Shown here piece by piece: positions 46,785 through 58,056 of a stretch of 64,000 nucleotides of DNA. A model generated the notes under the pieces. That model was not told the origin of the DNA. It saw nothing but the letters and a program-made list of their open reading frames with translations, and made no database searches. Position 1 is the first letter of the stretch, and each line of letters begins with the position of its first letter. The position numbers and the translations under genes are program-made. Origin of the DNA: a bacterium Scap17 (GTDB taxonomy: Bacteria; Pseudomonadota; Gammaproteobacteria; Pseudomonadales; Halomonadaceae); contig VINJ01000001.1 in NCBI GenBank assembly GCA_013376735.1, forward strand, positions 3,100,001 to 3,164,000, read 5' to 3'.

Positions 46785-47879
46785 TTAGCCGTGACGGCGC
46801 GCGAAGTCGCCCATGAAGTCCACCAGCGCAGTGACGGCAGCTTCCGGCACGGCATTGTAGAGGCTGGCACGCATGCCACCGACGCTGCGGTGACCGGCCA
46901 GATTCAACAGACCCGCCGCTTCGGACTCGGCGAGGAAGGTCTTGTCGAGACGCTCATCGGCCAGCACGAACGGCACGTTCATGCGTGAGCGGTTCTCGGC
47001 GACGATCGGGTTGGAATAGAAGTCGCTGCCATCGATGGCCGCGTAGAGTGCCTGCGCCTTGCGATCATTGATCGCGTTCATGGCGGCGAGACCACCGACT
47101 TCATCCTTGAGCCACTCGAATACCAGCCCGGAGAGATACCAGGCATAGGTCGGCGGCGTATTGAACATGGAATTGGCCTCGGCGGCCGTCTTCCAGTTCA
47201 GCATGGTCGGGCAGTCCTTGCGGGCGCGATCGAGCAGATCTTCACGCACGATGACCAGCGTCAGCCCCGCCGGACCGATGTTCTTCTGGGCGCCGGCATA
47301 GATGACGCCGAAACGGCTGACATCCAGCGGGCCAGACAGGATGGAAGACGACATGTCACACACCAGCGGCACGCCATCCGCTGCCACCTCGGGGATATAG
47401 TCGAACTCGAGGCCGCCGATGGTCTCGTTGGCGGTGTAGTGCAGATAGCCCACATCGCCCGAGAGCTGGATCGCGCTCTGGCGCGGCACGGCGATCAGGC
47501 CATTGCTCTCGCTGGAGGCTGCCACGTGGCTGCCCACCGCCAGATGCTCGGCTTCCTTGATCGCCTTCTTGCCCCAGATACCGGTATACAGATAGTTGGC
47601 ACTGCCACCCGCGCCCAGCAGGTTCAGCGGCACACCCGCAAACTGGGTCGAGGCGCCCCCCTGCATGAACAACACGCGATAGTTGGACGGAATCTCGAGC
47701 AGTTCGCGCAGGTCCGCCTCGGCCTTCTCGGCGATGGCCACGAATTCGTCGGAGCGATGACTCATCTCCATGACGGACAGTCCGCGGCCCTGATAATCCA
47801 GCATCTCGGCGCGGGCGCGCTCCAGGACAGCGGTCGGCAGTGCAGCAGGACCGGCGCAGAAGTTGAACTTGCGTGTCAT
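46785..47879 (-). CDS. serC: Phosphoserine aminotransferase
   Basis: Transaminates 3-phosphohydroxypyruvate to phosphoserine, and also serves in pyridoxal phosphate synthesis. The 364-residue protein starts MTRKFNFCAGPAALPTAVLE, the family N-terminus, and the cofactor lysine is in VIYAGAQKNIGPAGL. Other family blocks are MEMSHRSDEF, MQGGASTQFAGVPLN and GGMRASLYNAVPEAAV. It lies between gyrA and pheA; a short hairpin sits just upstream. Confidence 0.97.
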   Translation of the reverse strand: MTRKFNFCAGPAALPTAVLERARAEMLDYQGRGLSVMEMSHRSDEFVAIAEKAEADLRELLEIPSNYRVLFMQGGASTQFAGVPLNLLGAGGSANYLYTGIWGKKAIKEAEHLAVGSHVAASSESNGLIAVPRQSAIQLSGDVGYLHYTANETIGGLEFDYIPEVAADGVPLVCDMSSSILSGPLDVSRFGVIYAGAQKNIGPAGLTLVIVREDLLDRARKDCPTMLNWKTAAEANSMFNTPPTYAWYLSGLVFEWLKDEVGGLAAMNAINDRKAQALYAAIDGSDFYSNPIVAENRSRMNVPFVLADERLDKTFLAESEAAGLLNLAGHRSVGGMRASLYNAVPEAAVTALVDFMGDFARRHG

Positions 47880-47903
47880 GTCGTCTTATTTCCCGAAAGT
47901 GAA

Positions 47904-47926
47904 GCGACCGCCCCGAAGGCGGTCGC
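47904..47926 (-). terminator. Short hairpin between gyrA and serC
   Basis: Perfect 9-base arms (GCGACCGCC and complement) with a 5-base loop, 12 bases past the gyrA stop and 25 bases before serC. No T-run, so read-through into serC is possible. Confidence 0.45.
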
Positions 47927-47937
47927 AATCCAGCGTC

Positions 47938-50715
<2,778 letters not shown>

Positions 50716-50962
50716 GATTCGTCAAATCCTTGAACTCAACTGTTGGCGCCACTGCAGCAACGACGCATGCTCCGTCGGTACTGCAGCGCGGCAGTGGCGT
50801 GAAGCAGACACGGGGTGCCAGCTCCGCGGCACCGAAGTGGCGGCATTATATCACTTGCGAGCGCGCCTAGCAGCTCACACGACGCCGCAAGGACACCTCA
50901 GTACGGTAGTACGGCCGTCAATATGCGCGGCCTGCTGGCTCATGCCTCGCCGCTGAGGGCGA

Positions 50963-51511
50963 TCAGGCCGTTTCTTCACTGACCAACGCGCCCAGCAGCG
51001 CGCCGATCTCGCCGTCCAGCGGCATGGCGCGACCGGTGTCGGTATTCATCAGCACGAAGGTGAAGTCCGCCCTGGAGACCAGCGCCCCGGAACGCGGATG
51101 CACCTCGCCCATGCGCCGCTCGCCCAGATGGATCTCCTGACGCATGATCATCTTGCGGCGCCCGAGCTCGGCCAGCCGCGTGGTGATGACCAGCTCATCA
51201 TGCACGGTGGCGGGATAGTGCCAATCCAGGTTGAGGTTGACCGCCACCATCGCGATGCCTTCGCGCTTGAGCGCGGCCAGATCGAGATGCGCGAGCATGA
51301 ACTCCCAGCGCCCTTCCTCATAGAACTCCAGATAGCGGGCATTGTTGACGTGCCCATAGCCATCCAGATGGTAGCCACGCACCGTCAGGGTCGTGCGACT
51401 GACGACGCCTGCGTGAGTGCCGACGTCTGTGTGAGTGCCGACGTCTGCGTGAGTGCCGACGTCTGTGTGACTGCCGTCCGCTGCCTGCGGTGGATTGCTG
51501 TCGTGTTGCAT
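50963..51511 (-). CDS. Acyl-CoA thioesterase, hot-dog fold
   Basis: 4-hydroxybenzoyl-CoA thioesterase-like protein of 182 residues. The hot-dog catalytic region is RGYHLDGYGHVNNARYLEFYEEGRW, then NLNLDWHYPATVHDELVI. The first 36 residues are not part of the fold: they contain a six-residue repeat (HTDVGT/HADVGT) encoded by an 18-bp minisatellite. From the ATG at 51511 there is a fair GGGAGG site. YbgC-type enzymes act on acyl-CoA in the cytosol; the substrate is not clear. It stands alone between gyrA and the YHYH gene. Confidence 0.85.
   Translation of the reverse strand: MQHDSNPPQAADGSHTDVGTHADVGTHTDVGTHAGVVSRTTLTVRGYHLDGYGHVNNARYLEFYEEGRWEFMLAHLDLAALKREGIAMVAVNLNLDWHYPATVHDELVITTRLAELGRRKMIMRQEIHLGERRMGEVHPRSGALVSRADFTFVLMNTDTGRAMPLDGEIGALLGALVSEETA
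51413..51466 (-). repeat. 18-bp tandem repeat inside the thioesterase gene
   Basis: Three consecutive copies of GTGAGTGCCGACGTCTG plus T or C (plus strand), with decayed partial copies on both sides. Each copy encodes six residues (minus strand) such as HTDVGT, so gain or loss keeps the frame. Confidence 0.9.
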
Positions 51512-51642
51512 CCCTGCCTCCCGTCCGTGAAACGATCGCGCCGTGTGGCCATCGTCAGCTGATCTTATGCCGGTGACGGACAGAAAAACAAACGCTTGGC
51601 TGAATGACGGCACCGGCCCTGCTCGCCATCCCGGCAAGGCGG

Positions 51643-52797
51643 CTACTCGCCGGGCGGACCCTGCGGTGGCCTCTCTCCTCCCTCCTCGTCGAGGAAGTGC
51701 CCCTTCTCGCCCATGAAGCAGCCGAAGATCTGGTTAACCCCCGGCGCCAAGGCGTGATAGTGATAGCCACGCACCGGGTCCGTCTCGCCGCCACACTCAT
51801 CCAGGTCAGCGGGAACATTGCCGTCCTTGTCCTCTCTGGCGTAGATGGCATAGCCATCCAGCGCATAGCCGATCATCGGTGAGTGACCATCTTCCTGAAT
51901 GCCGATCTCGGAGCAGCCAGTGGCGGTGTGATAGTGATAGCCCTCATGCGGATTGGCATGCGCGCCACAATCATCGAGCACCCCCAGGGTGTGAGAGCTC
52001 AGGATCAGCTCCAGCGGTGCCGGCGGGCCGAACAGCACACCATTGAGCGCCACGCCGGTGTTGGAGCGGCCGGCAAGCGAGGTCTGCTCGGCGGCCGGTA
52101 CCGGCACCTTGGGAATCACGACAGTCTTCTCGATGCCACCGCCCAGTTCCTCAAGCGGACACTCGAGACAGAAGTTGTCGAAGCCCTCGATGGGGTTCGG
52201 GTTCCCCGCCACCTCGCAGCCACGCGCGCCGTCGATCACGGTGATCTCGCCCGTGTTGACGTCGTACATCTGCCACTCCTTGTCCTTGTAGAGAGTGGCC
52301 AGATTCTTGATGAACTCGCCGTCCACCTGATAGAGAGTGCCCTCGCCATCCATCCAGGTGCCGCCTTCCTCCTCACCGGAATGGATATTGGGCGGGCAGA
52401 AAGGCCCCTCCGGCGAAGTTTGCGGGTCCGCGGGCGCACCGGCCACACGGAACTGATAGCAGGTCGTCTGCGTGCCGCCGCTCAGGGTGCAGTCGACGGT
52501 CTCGACCTCGCCGACGATCGCGCCCTCGGCAAACCTCTCAGGCTCCAGCCCGAGCGCCGCCGGGGCAGATTCGCCGTCAGAGACGTCCTCTTTCGTGACC
52601 GTTGTACTGGTCTCGGCCGCGCTGGCCGCCTTGTCGTGGGCGTCATGCTCCCCGCTGCAGCCGAACAGCAGCAGGGTCAGCGCCGCCAGCGTCAGTGGCC
52701 GTGTCCGTTTCAACGCGCTCACGCCCGAAGCTCTGCTCTTCACAACAGTCCCCACAGCAGTCCCCACAGCAGTCCTCACAACAACGTCGTCGATCAC
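51643..52797 (-). CDS. YHYH-domain lipoprotein
   Basis: A 384-residue predicted lipoprotein with a YHYH domain. After a basic and hydrophobic N-terminus the lipobox is LLFGC (Cys47). The family motif Tyr-His-Tyr-His occurs twice, GYHYHTATGCSEIG and GYHYHALAPGVNQ, along with GYALDGYAIYA and GCFMGEKGHF. Ten or so cysteines follow the lipid Cys, enough for several disulfides. The GTG at 52797 has GGAGG eight bases upstream, but gives a long leader; an in-frame GTG at 52722 would give an ordinary 22-residue signal. Function in this family is unknown; metal binding by the His-rich motifs is a guess. Confidence 0.8.
   Translation of the reverse strand: MIDDVVVRTAVGTAVGTVVKSRASGVSALKRTRPLTLAALTLLLFGCSGEHDAHDKAASAAETSTTVTKEDVSDGESAPAALGLEPERFAEGAIVGEVETVDCTLSGGTQTTCYQFRVAGAPADPQTSPEGPFCPPNIHSGEEEGGTWMDGEGTLYQVDGEFIKNLATLYKDKEWQMYDVNTGEITVIDGARGCEVAGNPNPIEGFDNFCLECPLEELGGGIEKTVVIPKVPVPAAEQTSLAGRSNTGVALNGVLFGPPAPLELILSSHTLGVLDDCGAHANPHEGYHYHTATGCSEIGIQEDGHSPMIGYALDGYAIYAREDKDGNVPADLDECGGETDPVRGYHYHALAPGVNQIFGCFMGEKGHFLDEEGGERPPQGPPGE
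52745..52780 (-). repeat. 12-bp tandem repeat at the YHYH gene start
   Basis: Three consecutive 12-base units, (A/G)CAGTCC(C/T)CACA, translated on the minus strand as Val-Gly-Thr-Ala-type residues in the leader. Confidence 0.8.
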
Positions 52798-52847
52798 TCT
52801 GCCGCCCTCCGCGTCTCAAGTCTGATGGTCTATGCCTACAGGTCGAT

Positions 52848-52893
52848 GCCTGCTGATCGATATCTACTGGTCTTTGCCTGCTGGTCGATATCT
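52848..52893. repeat. 28-bp spaced direct repeat upstream of rdgC
   Basis: GCCTGCTG(A/G)TCGATATCT at 52848-52865 and 52876-52893, 17 of 18 bases identical, in the 318-base divergent gap between the YHYH gene and rdgC. Similar half-copies lie just to the left. Nothing else is recognised in the gap (52798-53115). Confidence 0.65.
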
Positions 52894-53115
52894 GTCGGGC
52901 GATACCGCAAACCGCCAGACCGCGCACCGCCAGGTCGACTCAAGACTAGCGCCACAGCGTGCACACAGTATGTCCTTGCGCTCACGCGAGATGGTCGGCA
53001 ACCGCAGTGTGACGCAGGGTCACGTCCACGGCGGATGACCCGCCGCATGAGTTTCGCCATAATATGCGCCATTCAGACGGGCAGCCCCCGTTCACCGGAC
53101 TCAAGGACTGGTCGC

Positions 53116-54036
53116 ATGTGGTTCAAGAACCTGCAACTGTATCGCCTGCACGATAGCGCACCGCTGGAAGAGGGTCGTCTCGCCGACGCCCTGCCGGAGC
53201 ATGTCTTCCGCCCGGTCACCGGCGTCGAAGCCAAGCGTATCGGCTGGGTCGCACCGGGCGGTCGCAACAGCGACCTGCTGGTGCACGAGATTCAGGGCCA
53301 TTTCCTGATCAGCGCCCTGCGCCAGGAGCGCGTACTGCCCTCCGCCGTGGTCAAGGAAGAGCTCGAGGAGCGCGTGGCCGAGCGCGAGACCGCCGAAGGC
53401 CGTCCGCTGCGTCGCCGCGAGAAGCTGACCCTCAAGGAGCAGATCTACGAGGAGCTGCTGCCGCGCGCCTTCACGCGCTCCTCGCGCACCGACCTGTGGT
53501 GGGACAGCCGTCGCGGCCTGATCGCCGTCAACGCCTCGAATGCCAAGCGCGCTGAGGAAGTGCTGGACCTGCTGCGCCAGACGCTCGGCACGCTCAAGGT
53601 CACCCCGCTGGCCGTCGCCCAGCCGCCCTCCCAGGTGATGACCACCTGGCTCAAGGATGCCAGCTCGCGCCCGGAAGACCTGATCGTCGGTGATCAGGTC
53701 GAACTCAAGGCGCCGGGCGGCGAAGATGGCGTACTGCGTGCGCGCCAGTTCGATCTCGACGGCGAGGAAATCCAGACGGCGCTGAATCTGGGCCGTGTGG
53801 TCAGCAAGCTGGCGCTGGAAGTCGATGGCCGCGTCGCGCTGGTGCTCGGTGAGGACATGGCGCTCAAGAGCCTCAAGTTCGCCGATGCCGTGGTCGATGA
53901 AGCCAACGCCCAGGATGATGGCGAAGACCCCATCCTGCGGCTGGAGACCGACTTCGCGTTGATGGCCCAGGTGCTGTCCGGCGTGATCGAGCAGATGACC
54001 GCCTGGCTGGGTGGTGAAGCCCAGCCCGCCAGCTGA
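53116..54036 (+). CDS. rdgC: Recombination-associated protein RdgC
   Basis: Ring-forming DNA-binding protein that modulates RecA; 306 residues, close to the family's usual size. It starts MWFKNLQLYRLHDSAPL, with LLVHEIQGHFLISALRQERVLPSAVV, LWWDSRRGLIAVNASNAKRAEE and LKDASSRPEDLIVGDQVELK in the middle. AAGGA is eight bases upstream of the ATG at 53116. The open frame runs much further upstream (to 51883), but that part is antisense to the YHYH gene and is not translated. It is followed by the acyltransferase gene 62 bases on. Confidence 0.95.
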   Translation: MWFKNLQLYRLHDSAPLEEGRLADALPEHVFRPVTGVEAKRIGWVAPGGRNSDLLVHEIQGHFLISALRQERVLPSAVVKEELEERVAERETAEGRPLRRREKLTLKEQIYEELLPRAFTRSSRTDLWWDSRRGLIAVNASNAKRAEEVLDLLRQTLGTLKVTPLAVAQPPSQVMTTWLKDASSRPEDLIVGDQVELKAPGGEDGVLRARQFDLDGEEIQTALNLGRVVSKLALEVDGRVALVLGEDMALKSLKFADAVVDEANAQDDGEDPILRLETDFALMAQVLSGVIEQMTAWLGGEAQPAS

Positions 54037-54098
54037 GCCTTGGGGCCGCTGCCGACTTTCTCTTTTCTCAGAATGACAAACCCGGATGACGTGCGTCG

Positions 54099-55367
54099 AT
54101 GACTGACACTGCAACACCCAAGCCTGCCACGACCAGCGAACAGGACCCGTTCGCCGATATTCGCCCCTACCACGACGACGAGGTAGCGGAGGTGCTGGTA
54201 CGCCTGGAGCAGGACCGCGAGCTGCTCGACACCCTGACGCGTTTCCGCCTGCCGGGCCTGACCCAGCGCTTCCCGTGGCTGGCGCGTCAGATCGCGCGCC
54301 TGGCCATCAAGCGCGAGATGCGTGGCGTCACCGATGTGGCCAGCTTCCAGAGCCGCATCGCCAGCTACATGGCGCGCATGATCCACACCACCATCACCAG
54401 CTTCGAGACGGTGGGACTGGAACGCCTGTCGGACGACACGCCGTATCTGTTCCTGTCCAACCATCGCGATATCTCGCTGGACCCGGCCTTCGTCAACTAC
54501 GCGCTCTATCGCCACGGGCGCGACACGGTGCGCATCGCCATCGGCGACAACCTGTTGCAGAAGCCCTTCGTCACCGACCTGATGCGCCTCAACAAGAGCT
54601 TCATCGTGCCGCGCTCCGCCAAAGGCAAGCGGGCGATGCTGGCTGCCTATCAGTCACTGTCGGGCTATATCCGCCACTCGCTGATCCATGATCAGCACTC
54701 GATCTGGCTGGCCCAGCGTGAAGGGCGCGCCAAGGATGGCCGTGACGGCACCGAGAGCGCCATCATCAAGATGCTGACCATGGCGGCGCGCACCGCCGAC
54801 AAGACGCGTCCGTTCAGCGAGGCGATCAGCGAGCTCAACATCGTGCCGGTGTCGATCAGCTATGAGTTCGACCCCTGTGATCTGCAGAAGGCGCGTGAGC
54901 TGGCGGCCGTCGCCAATGAAGGGCGTTACGAGAAGGTGCAGTACGAGGACATCCAGTCCATCGCGGCGGGCATCAGCGGCCACAAGGGGCGCGTCAAGCT
55001 GGTGTTCGGCGAGCCGCTCAAGGGCGACTTCGCGACCCCCGAGGACGTGGTGGCCGAGGTCGATCGCCAGGTGCTCCAGCACTACACCCTCTACCCGAGC
55101 CATCAGCTGGCACTCGAGAAGCTGGCCGCCAGCCGTCCGCAGCTGCGTGAGGAGCCGCGCCTGGCCTCGGCGCTGGATGTCTCGGCGATCAGCGGTGCCG
55201 ACCGCGCCACCTTCGAGAACCGCCTCGCAGAGGTACCCGCAGAGCTCAAGGACTGGTGGCTGGTGCAATACGCCAACCCGACCCTCAATCGCGAAGGACT
55301 CTCCATCGATCTCGATGAGAAGCTCGATGCCGCCGAGGCGACGGACGGCGAGAAGGTCGCGCAGTAA
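54099..55367 (+). CDS. Glycerophospholipid acyltransferase family protein
   Basis: Acyltransferase of the PlsB/PlsC superfamily, 422 residues. The substrate region is YLFLSNHRDISLDPAFVNY, where His and Asp are separated by five residues (HX5D) rather than the canonical four (HX4D); FIVPRSAKGKRAML and SIWLAQREGRAKDGRDG follow. The N-terminal 60 residues are charged and helical. It is probably membrane-peripheral and acts on phospholipid precursors; related genes in marine gammaproteobacteria are annotated as 1-acyl-glycerol-3-phosphate acyltransferases. It follows rdgC closely and is closed by a terminator. Confidence 0.8.
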   Translation: MTDTATPKPATTSEQDPFADIRPYHDDEVAEVLVRLEQDRELLDTLTRFRLPGLTQRFPWLARQIARLAIKREMRGVTDVASFQSRIASYMARMIHTTITSFETVGLERLSDDTPYLFLSNHRDISLDPAFVNYALYRHGRDTVRIAIGDNLLQKPFVTDLMRLNKSFIVPRSAKGKRAMLAAYQSLSGYIRHSLIHDQHSIWLAQREGRAKDGRDGTESAIIKMLTMAARTADKTRPFSEAISELNIVPVSISYEFDPCDLQKARELAAVANEGRYEKVQYEDIQSIAAGISGHKGRVKLVFGEPLKGDFATPEDVVAEVDRQVLQHYTLYPSHQLALEKLAASRPQLREEPRLASALDVSAISGADRATFENRLAEVPAELKDWWLVQYANPTLNREGLSIDLDEKLDAAEATDGEKVAQ

Positions 55368-55412
55368 GACGGCGCAAGCCATATCGCCCCTGCGCTTGGC
55401 ACGACCAAAGCC

Positions 55413-55450
55413 ACGAAAACGCCACCGTCAATCGACGGTGGCGTTTTCGT
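55413..55450. terminator. Bidirectional terminator between the acyltransferase gene and trkH
   Basis: Perfect 17-base arms (ACGAAAACGCCACCGTC and complement) around AATC, with short A- and T-runs inside the arms, between two convergent genes (55367 and 55470). Confidence 0.85.
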
Positions 55451-55469
55451 TGGGTAGGACTGGACAGTA

Positions 55470-57011
55470 TTACTTGCGCCAGAAGCTGGGCGAGAACAAC
55501 ACCAGCACGGTCAATATCTCGAGACGCCCCATCAGCATGCCGATGCACAGCAACCACTTGGCGCTGTCCGGCAGGCTCGAGAAGTTGCCCGCCGGGCCGA
55601 TGATCTCGCCCAGCCCCGGGCCGACGTTGGTGACGGCCGTGGCGGCGCCGGTCACCGCGGTGATCAGATCCAGCCCGATGAATGACAGCGCCAGCGCCAG
55701 GCCACCGATGGTGATGAAGAAGAAGAACGAGAAGGCGATCACGGCGCGCACCACCTCATCGGGCAGCGCACGGCCATTGTAACGCTGCGAGAAGACGCCA
55801 TTGGCATGGATCAGCGAGCGCAGATGGTTGCCGAGCATGATCAGCCCGATCTGCAGGCGGAAGATCTTCATGCCGCCACTGGTCGAGCCGCTGCAGCCAC
55901 CGACGAAGGTCAGGTAGAAGAAGGCCACCACCGCGAAGGGCCCCCAGGCACTGTAGTCATCGCTGGCGTAGCCGGTGGTGGTCACCACCGAGATGACATT
56001 GAAGGTCACCTGGGTCAGTGCCGTGAAGATGGCCTCGCCATTGACGACGCGATACAGCGTCAGCAAGGCGATCACCCAGCCCAGCAGGCGCAGGAAGCCG
56101 CGCACCTGGGCATCACGCCACAGGACACCGGCCTGATCCTGCCAGGCACGGATGAACAGCACGAAGGGCAGCGCCCCCAGCAACATGAAAGCCGAGGCCA
56201 TCCACAGCAGATAGGGCCGGTCGGAATAGACGCCCATCGAGCTGTCGTAATTGGCGAAACCACCGGTGGCCAGCGACGTCATGCCATGTACCAGCGCATC
56301 CAACCAGTGCATGCCGCCCAGCCAGTAACAGACGATGGCCAGCAACGTCAGCCCGACGTAGACCAGCCCGATGGCCTTGGCCACGCCACCGGCACGCGGC
56401 AGCACCTTGTCTGACCAGTCCGAGGATTCGGTCTGAAACAGGCGCATGCCGCCGACCTTCAGAAACGGCAGGATCGCGATCGCCATCACGATGATGCCGA
56501 TGCCGCCGACCCACTGCATCAGGCCGCGCCACAGCTTGAGGCCATCCGAGAGCCCTTCGATGTCTGACAGCACGGTCGAGCCGGTGGTGGTGATCGCCGA
56601 CACCGATTCGAACACGGCATCGGTCACGCCCAGGTGGGTGGCACCGAAGATCAACGGCAGGCTCGAGTAGGCCGACACCAGCACCCAGCTCAGTGTCGTC
56701 AGCACGAACATCGCGCGCGGCTTGAGCTGCAGCTCCACCTTGCGCGATACCGTCAGCATGATGGCCGCCGAACCGAGCGTGATGCCCAGCGAGATCAGAA
56801 AGGCGCTGGCATCCGCATCCGCTTCGCCGAGCAACACCAGCAAGGGCGCCAGCATCATCAAGGCCACCACGCACAGCAGCAGGCCGAGCACCCGGATGAC
56901 CGGCAACCACTCCGAGAGCGAGAGAAGGCGAACCAGCGCCTGCGAGTGCGCTCGGGTCGCCTGCCCTGCGCGCGCCCGCCTGCGCCGCCGTTTCGGCGAG
57001 CCAGCCTTCAT
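55470..57011 (-). CDS. trkH: Trk-type potassium uptake channel subunit
   Basis: Integral membrane channel of the Trk potassium uptake system, 513 residues. The four pore loops each show the selectivity-filter glycine: SAITTTGSTVL, TSLATGGFANYD, SVVTTTGYASDD and AVTNVGPGLG. The N-terminal 25 residues are very basic (KRRRRRARAG), longer than in Escherichia coli, and the start has no strong ribosome site, so a shorter start is possible. Halomonas has both TrkH and the related TrkI, so the paralogue cannot be named by eye. The nucleotide-binding partner TrkA is not in the window. It would support growth in salt. Confidence 0.93.
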   Translation of the reverse strand: MKAGSPKRRRRRARAGQATRAHSQALVRLLSLSEWLPVIRVLGLLLCVVALMMLAPLLVLLGEADADASAFLISLGITLGSAAIMLTVSRKVELQLKPRAMFVLTTLSWVLVSAYSSLPLIFGATHLGVTDAVFESVSAITTTGSTVLSDIEGLSDGLKLWRGLMQWVGGIGIIVMAIAILPFLKVGGMRLFQTESSDWSDKVLPRAGGVAKAIGLVYVGLTLLAIVCYWLGGMHWLDALVHGMTSLATGGFANYDSSMGVYSDRPYLLWMASAFMLLGALPFVLFIRAWQDQAGVLWRDAQVRGFLRLLGWVIALLTLYRVVNGEAIFTALTQVTFNVISVVTTTGYASDDYSAWGPFAVVAFFYLTFVGGCSGSTSGGMKIFRLQIGLIMLGNHLRSLIHANGVFSQRYNGRALPDEVVRAVIAFSFFFFITIGGLALALSFIGLDLITAVTGAATAVTNVGPGLGEIIGPAGNFSSLPDSAKWLLCIGMLMGRLEILTVLVLFSPSFWRK

Positions 57012-57342
57012 GCCACCGACCTGTTGATGACCGTCATCATTGTGCGTCCTCAGCGTTTTACCCCATGACGCCCCGGGCGCCAGTCTCGGTGCGGCGATAC
57101 CCTACACCCTCTTCCGCCGCTGTCCAGCGCCGCCACAGCGGTGACTCGCCGCAGGACATCACGCCCCGACACCTCACGTCAGGCGCCTTGTGCCACCCTG
57201 CAAGCTGCTATCCTGCCAACGACACGCAGAGCCACGCCGCCTGCTCAGTGCCAACACGCCTGAGTCCGGTTGGGCTGCCCAGCCCCTGTGCGGTACACTG
57301 AGGCCCCAAAATGGCAACGATGCGTTCACGGACAAGAACCTC
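57012..57342. promoter_or_regulatory. Divergent region between trkH and the aryl polyene-type operon
   Basis: 331 bases between a minus-strand trkH and the first gene of the plus-strand operon, so promoters for both lie here. I could not define -35/-10 pairs with confidence, and see no gene. Confidence 0.5.
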
Positions 57343-58056
57343 ATGCGTCTGACTGACTGGCGAGCCTGGCAGGCGAGTGCGTCCCGCACCGCCCACGACA
57401 GCCGCGTAGATATCACCCCTTCCCCGCGTGCCGAGCAAGTCCCGGCCATGCAGCGTCGTCGACTCAGCCCGGTCGGCCAGGCCTGCTGCAAGCTATTGTT
57501 CGCGCTCGACCCTGACGCCGACCTGCCCATCATCCATGCCTCGCGCCATGGCGATACCGGCAAGATTCTCGCCCTGCTGGATGCCGCCACCCAGTCCGAC
57601 GAAGCCCTGTCACCGGCGCGCTTCTCGCTCTCGGTGCACAACGCCGTGCTGGGCATGTACTCGATCACCGGCAAGTCCCATCAGCCGCTGGAAGCCCTCG
57701 CCGCCTGCGGGGATGAATTCGAGGCGCTGATGAGCGAGGCGCTCGGCTATCTGAGCGAGCGCGAGGACGTCATCGTGCTGTTTTCCGATATCGCCGCGCC
57801 AGAGGCCTTCCTGCACCACGGTGACTACCCGACGTGCGCCAGCGCCGTCGCCATGCGCCTGAGCCGCCGCAGTGACGATGACAGCGCATGGACACTGAGC
57901 GCCACGCCAAGCGAGTCAATGACGGACAGCGCCCCGACGCCGCTTGAGGTCATCGCCTGGCTCGAGCAGGCCGGGGCCGAGACGCTCGCCTGTCGTCGCC
58001 ATCACTGGCAGCTGAGCCGCGCTCACGCCGCCTCACCGACGCCGCCAGCAGACTGA
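57343..58056 (+). CDS. Beta-ketoacyl synthase chain-length factor, aryl polyene type
   Basis: First gene of the polyene-type operon; 237 residues. It matches short N-terminal ketoacyl-synthase domains (Ketoacyl-synt_2) that pair with a full ketosynthase as a chain-length partner. The clearest segments are VPAMQRRRLSPVGQ, FSLSVHNAVLGMYSITGKSHQPLEALAA and VIVLFSDIAAPEAF. It has no obvious KS catalytic triad, as expected for a non-condensing partner. I chose the ATG at 57343 (MRLTDWRAWQ), in line with the family; a further 51 in-frame codons upstream look non-coding. The stop overlaps the next ATG (TGATG). Confidence 0.85.
   Translation: MRLTDWRAWQASASRTAHDSRVDITPSPRAEQVPAMQRRRLSPVGQACCKLLFALDPDADLPIIHASRHGDTGKILALLDAATQSDEALSPARFSLSVHNAVLGMYSITGKSHQPLEALAACGDEFEALMSEALGYLSEREDVIVLFSDIAAPEAFLHHGDYPTCASAVAMRLSRRSDDDSAWTLSATPSESMTDSAPTPLEVIAWLEQAGAETLACRRHHWQLSRAHAASPTPPAD

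Noticed and set aside
51413..51466. Possible CRISPR array
   Set aside because: The units are directly adjacent with no spacers, and they are coding.
51883..53115. A long in-frame extension upstream of rdgC
   Set aside because: It is antisense to the YHYH gene; RdgC of normal length starts at 53116 with a good ribosome site.
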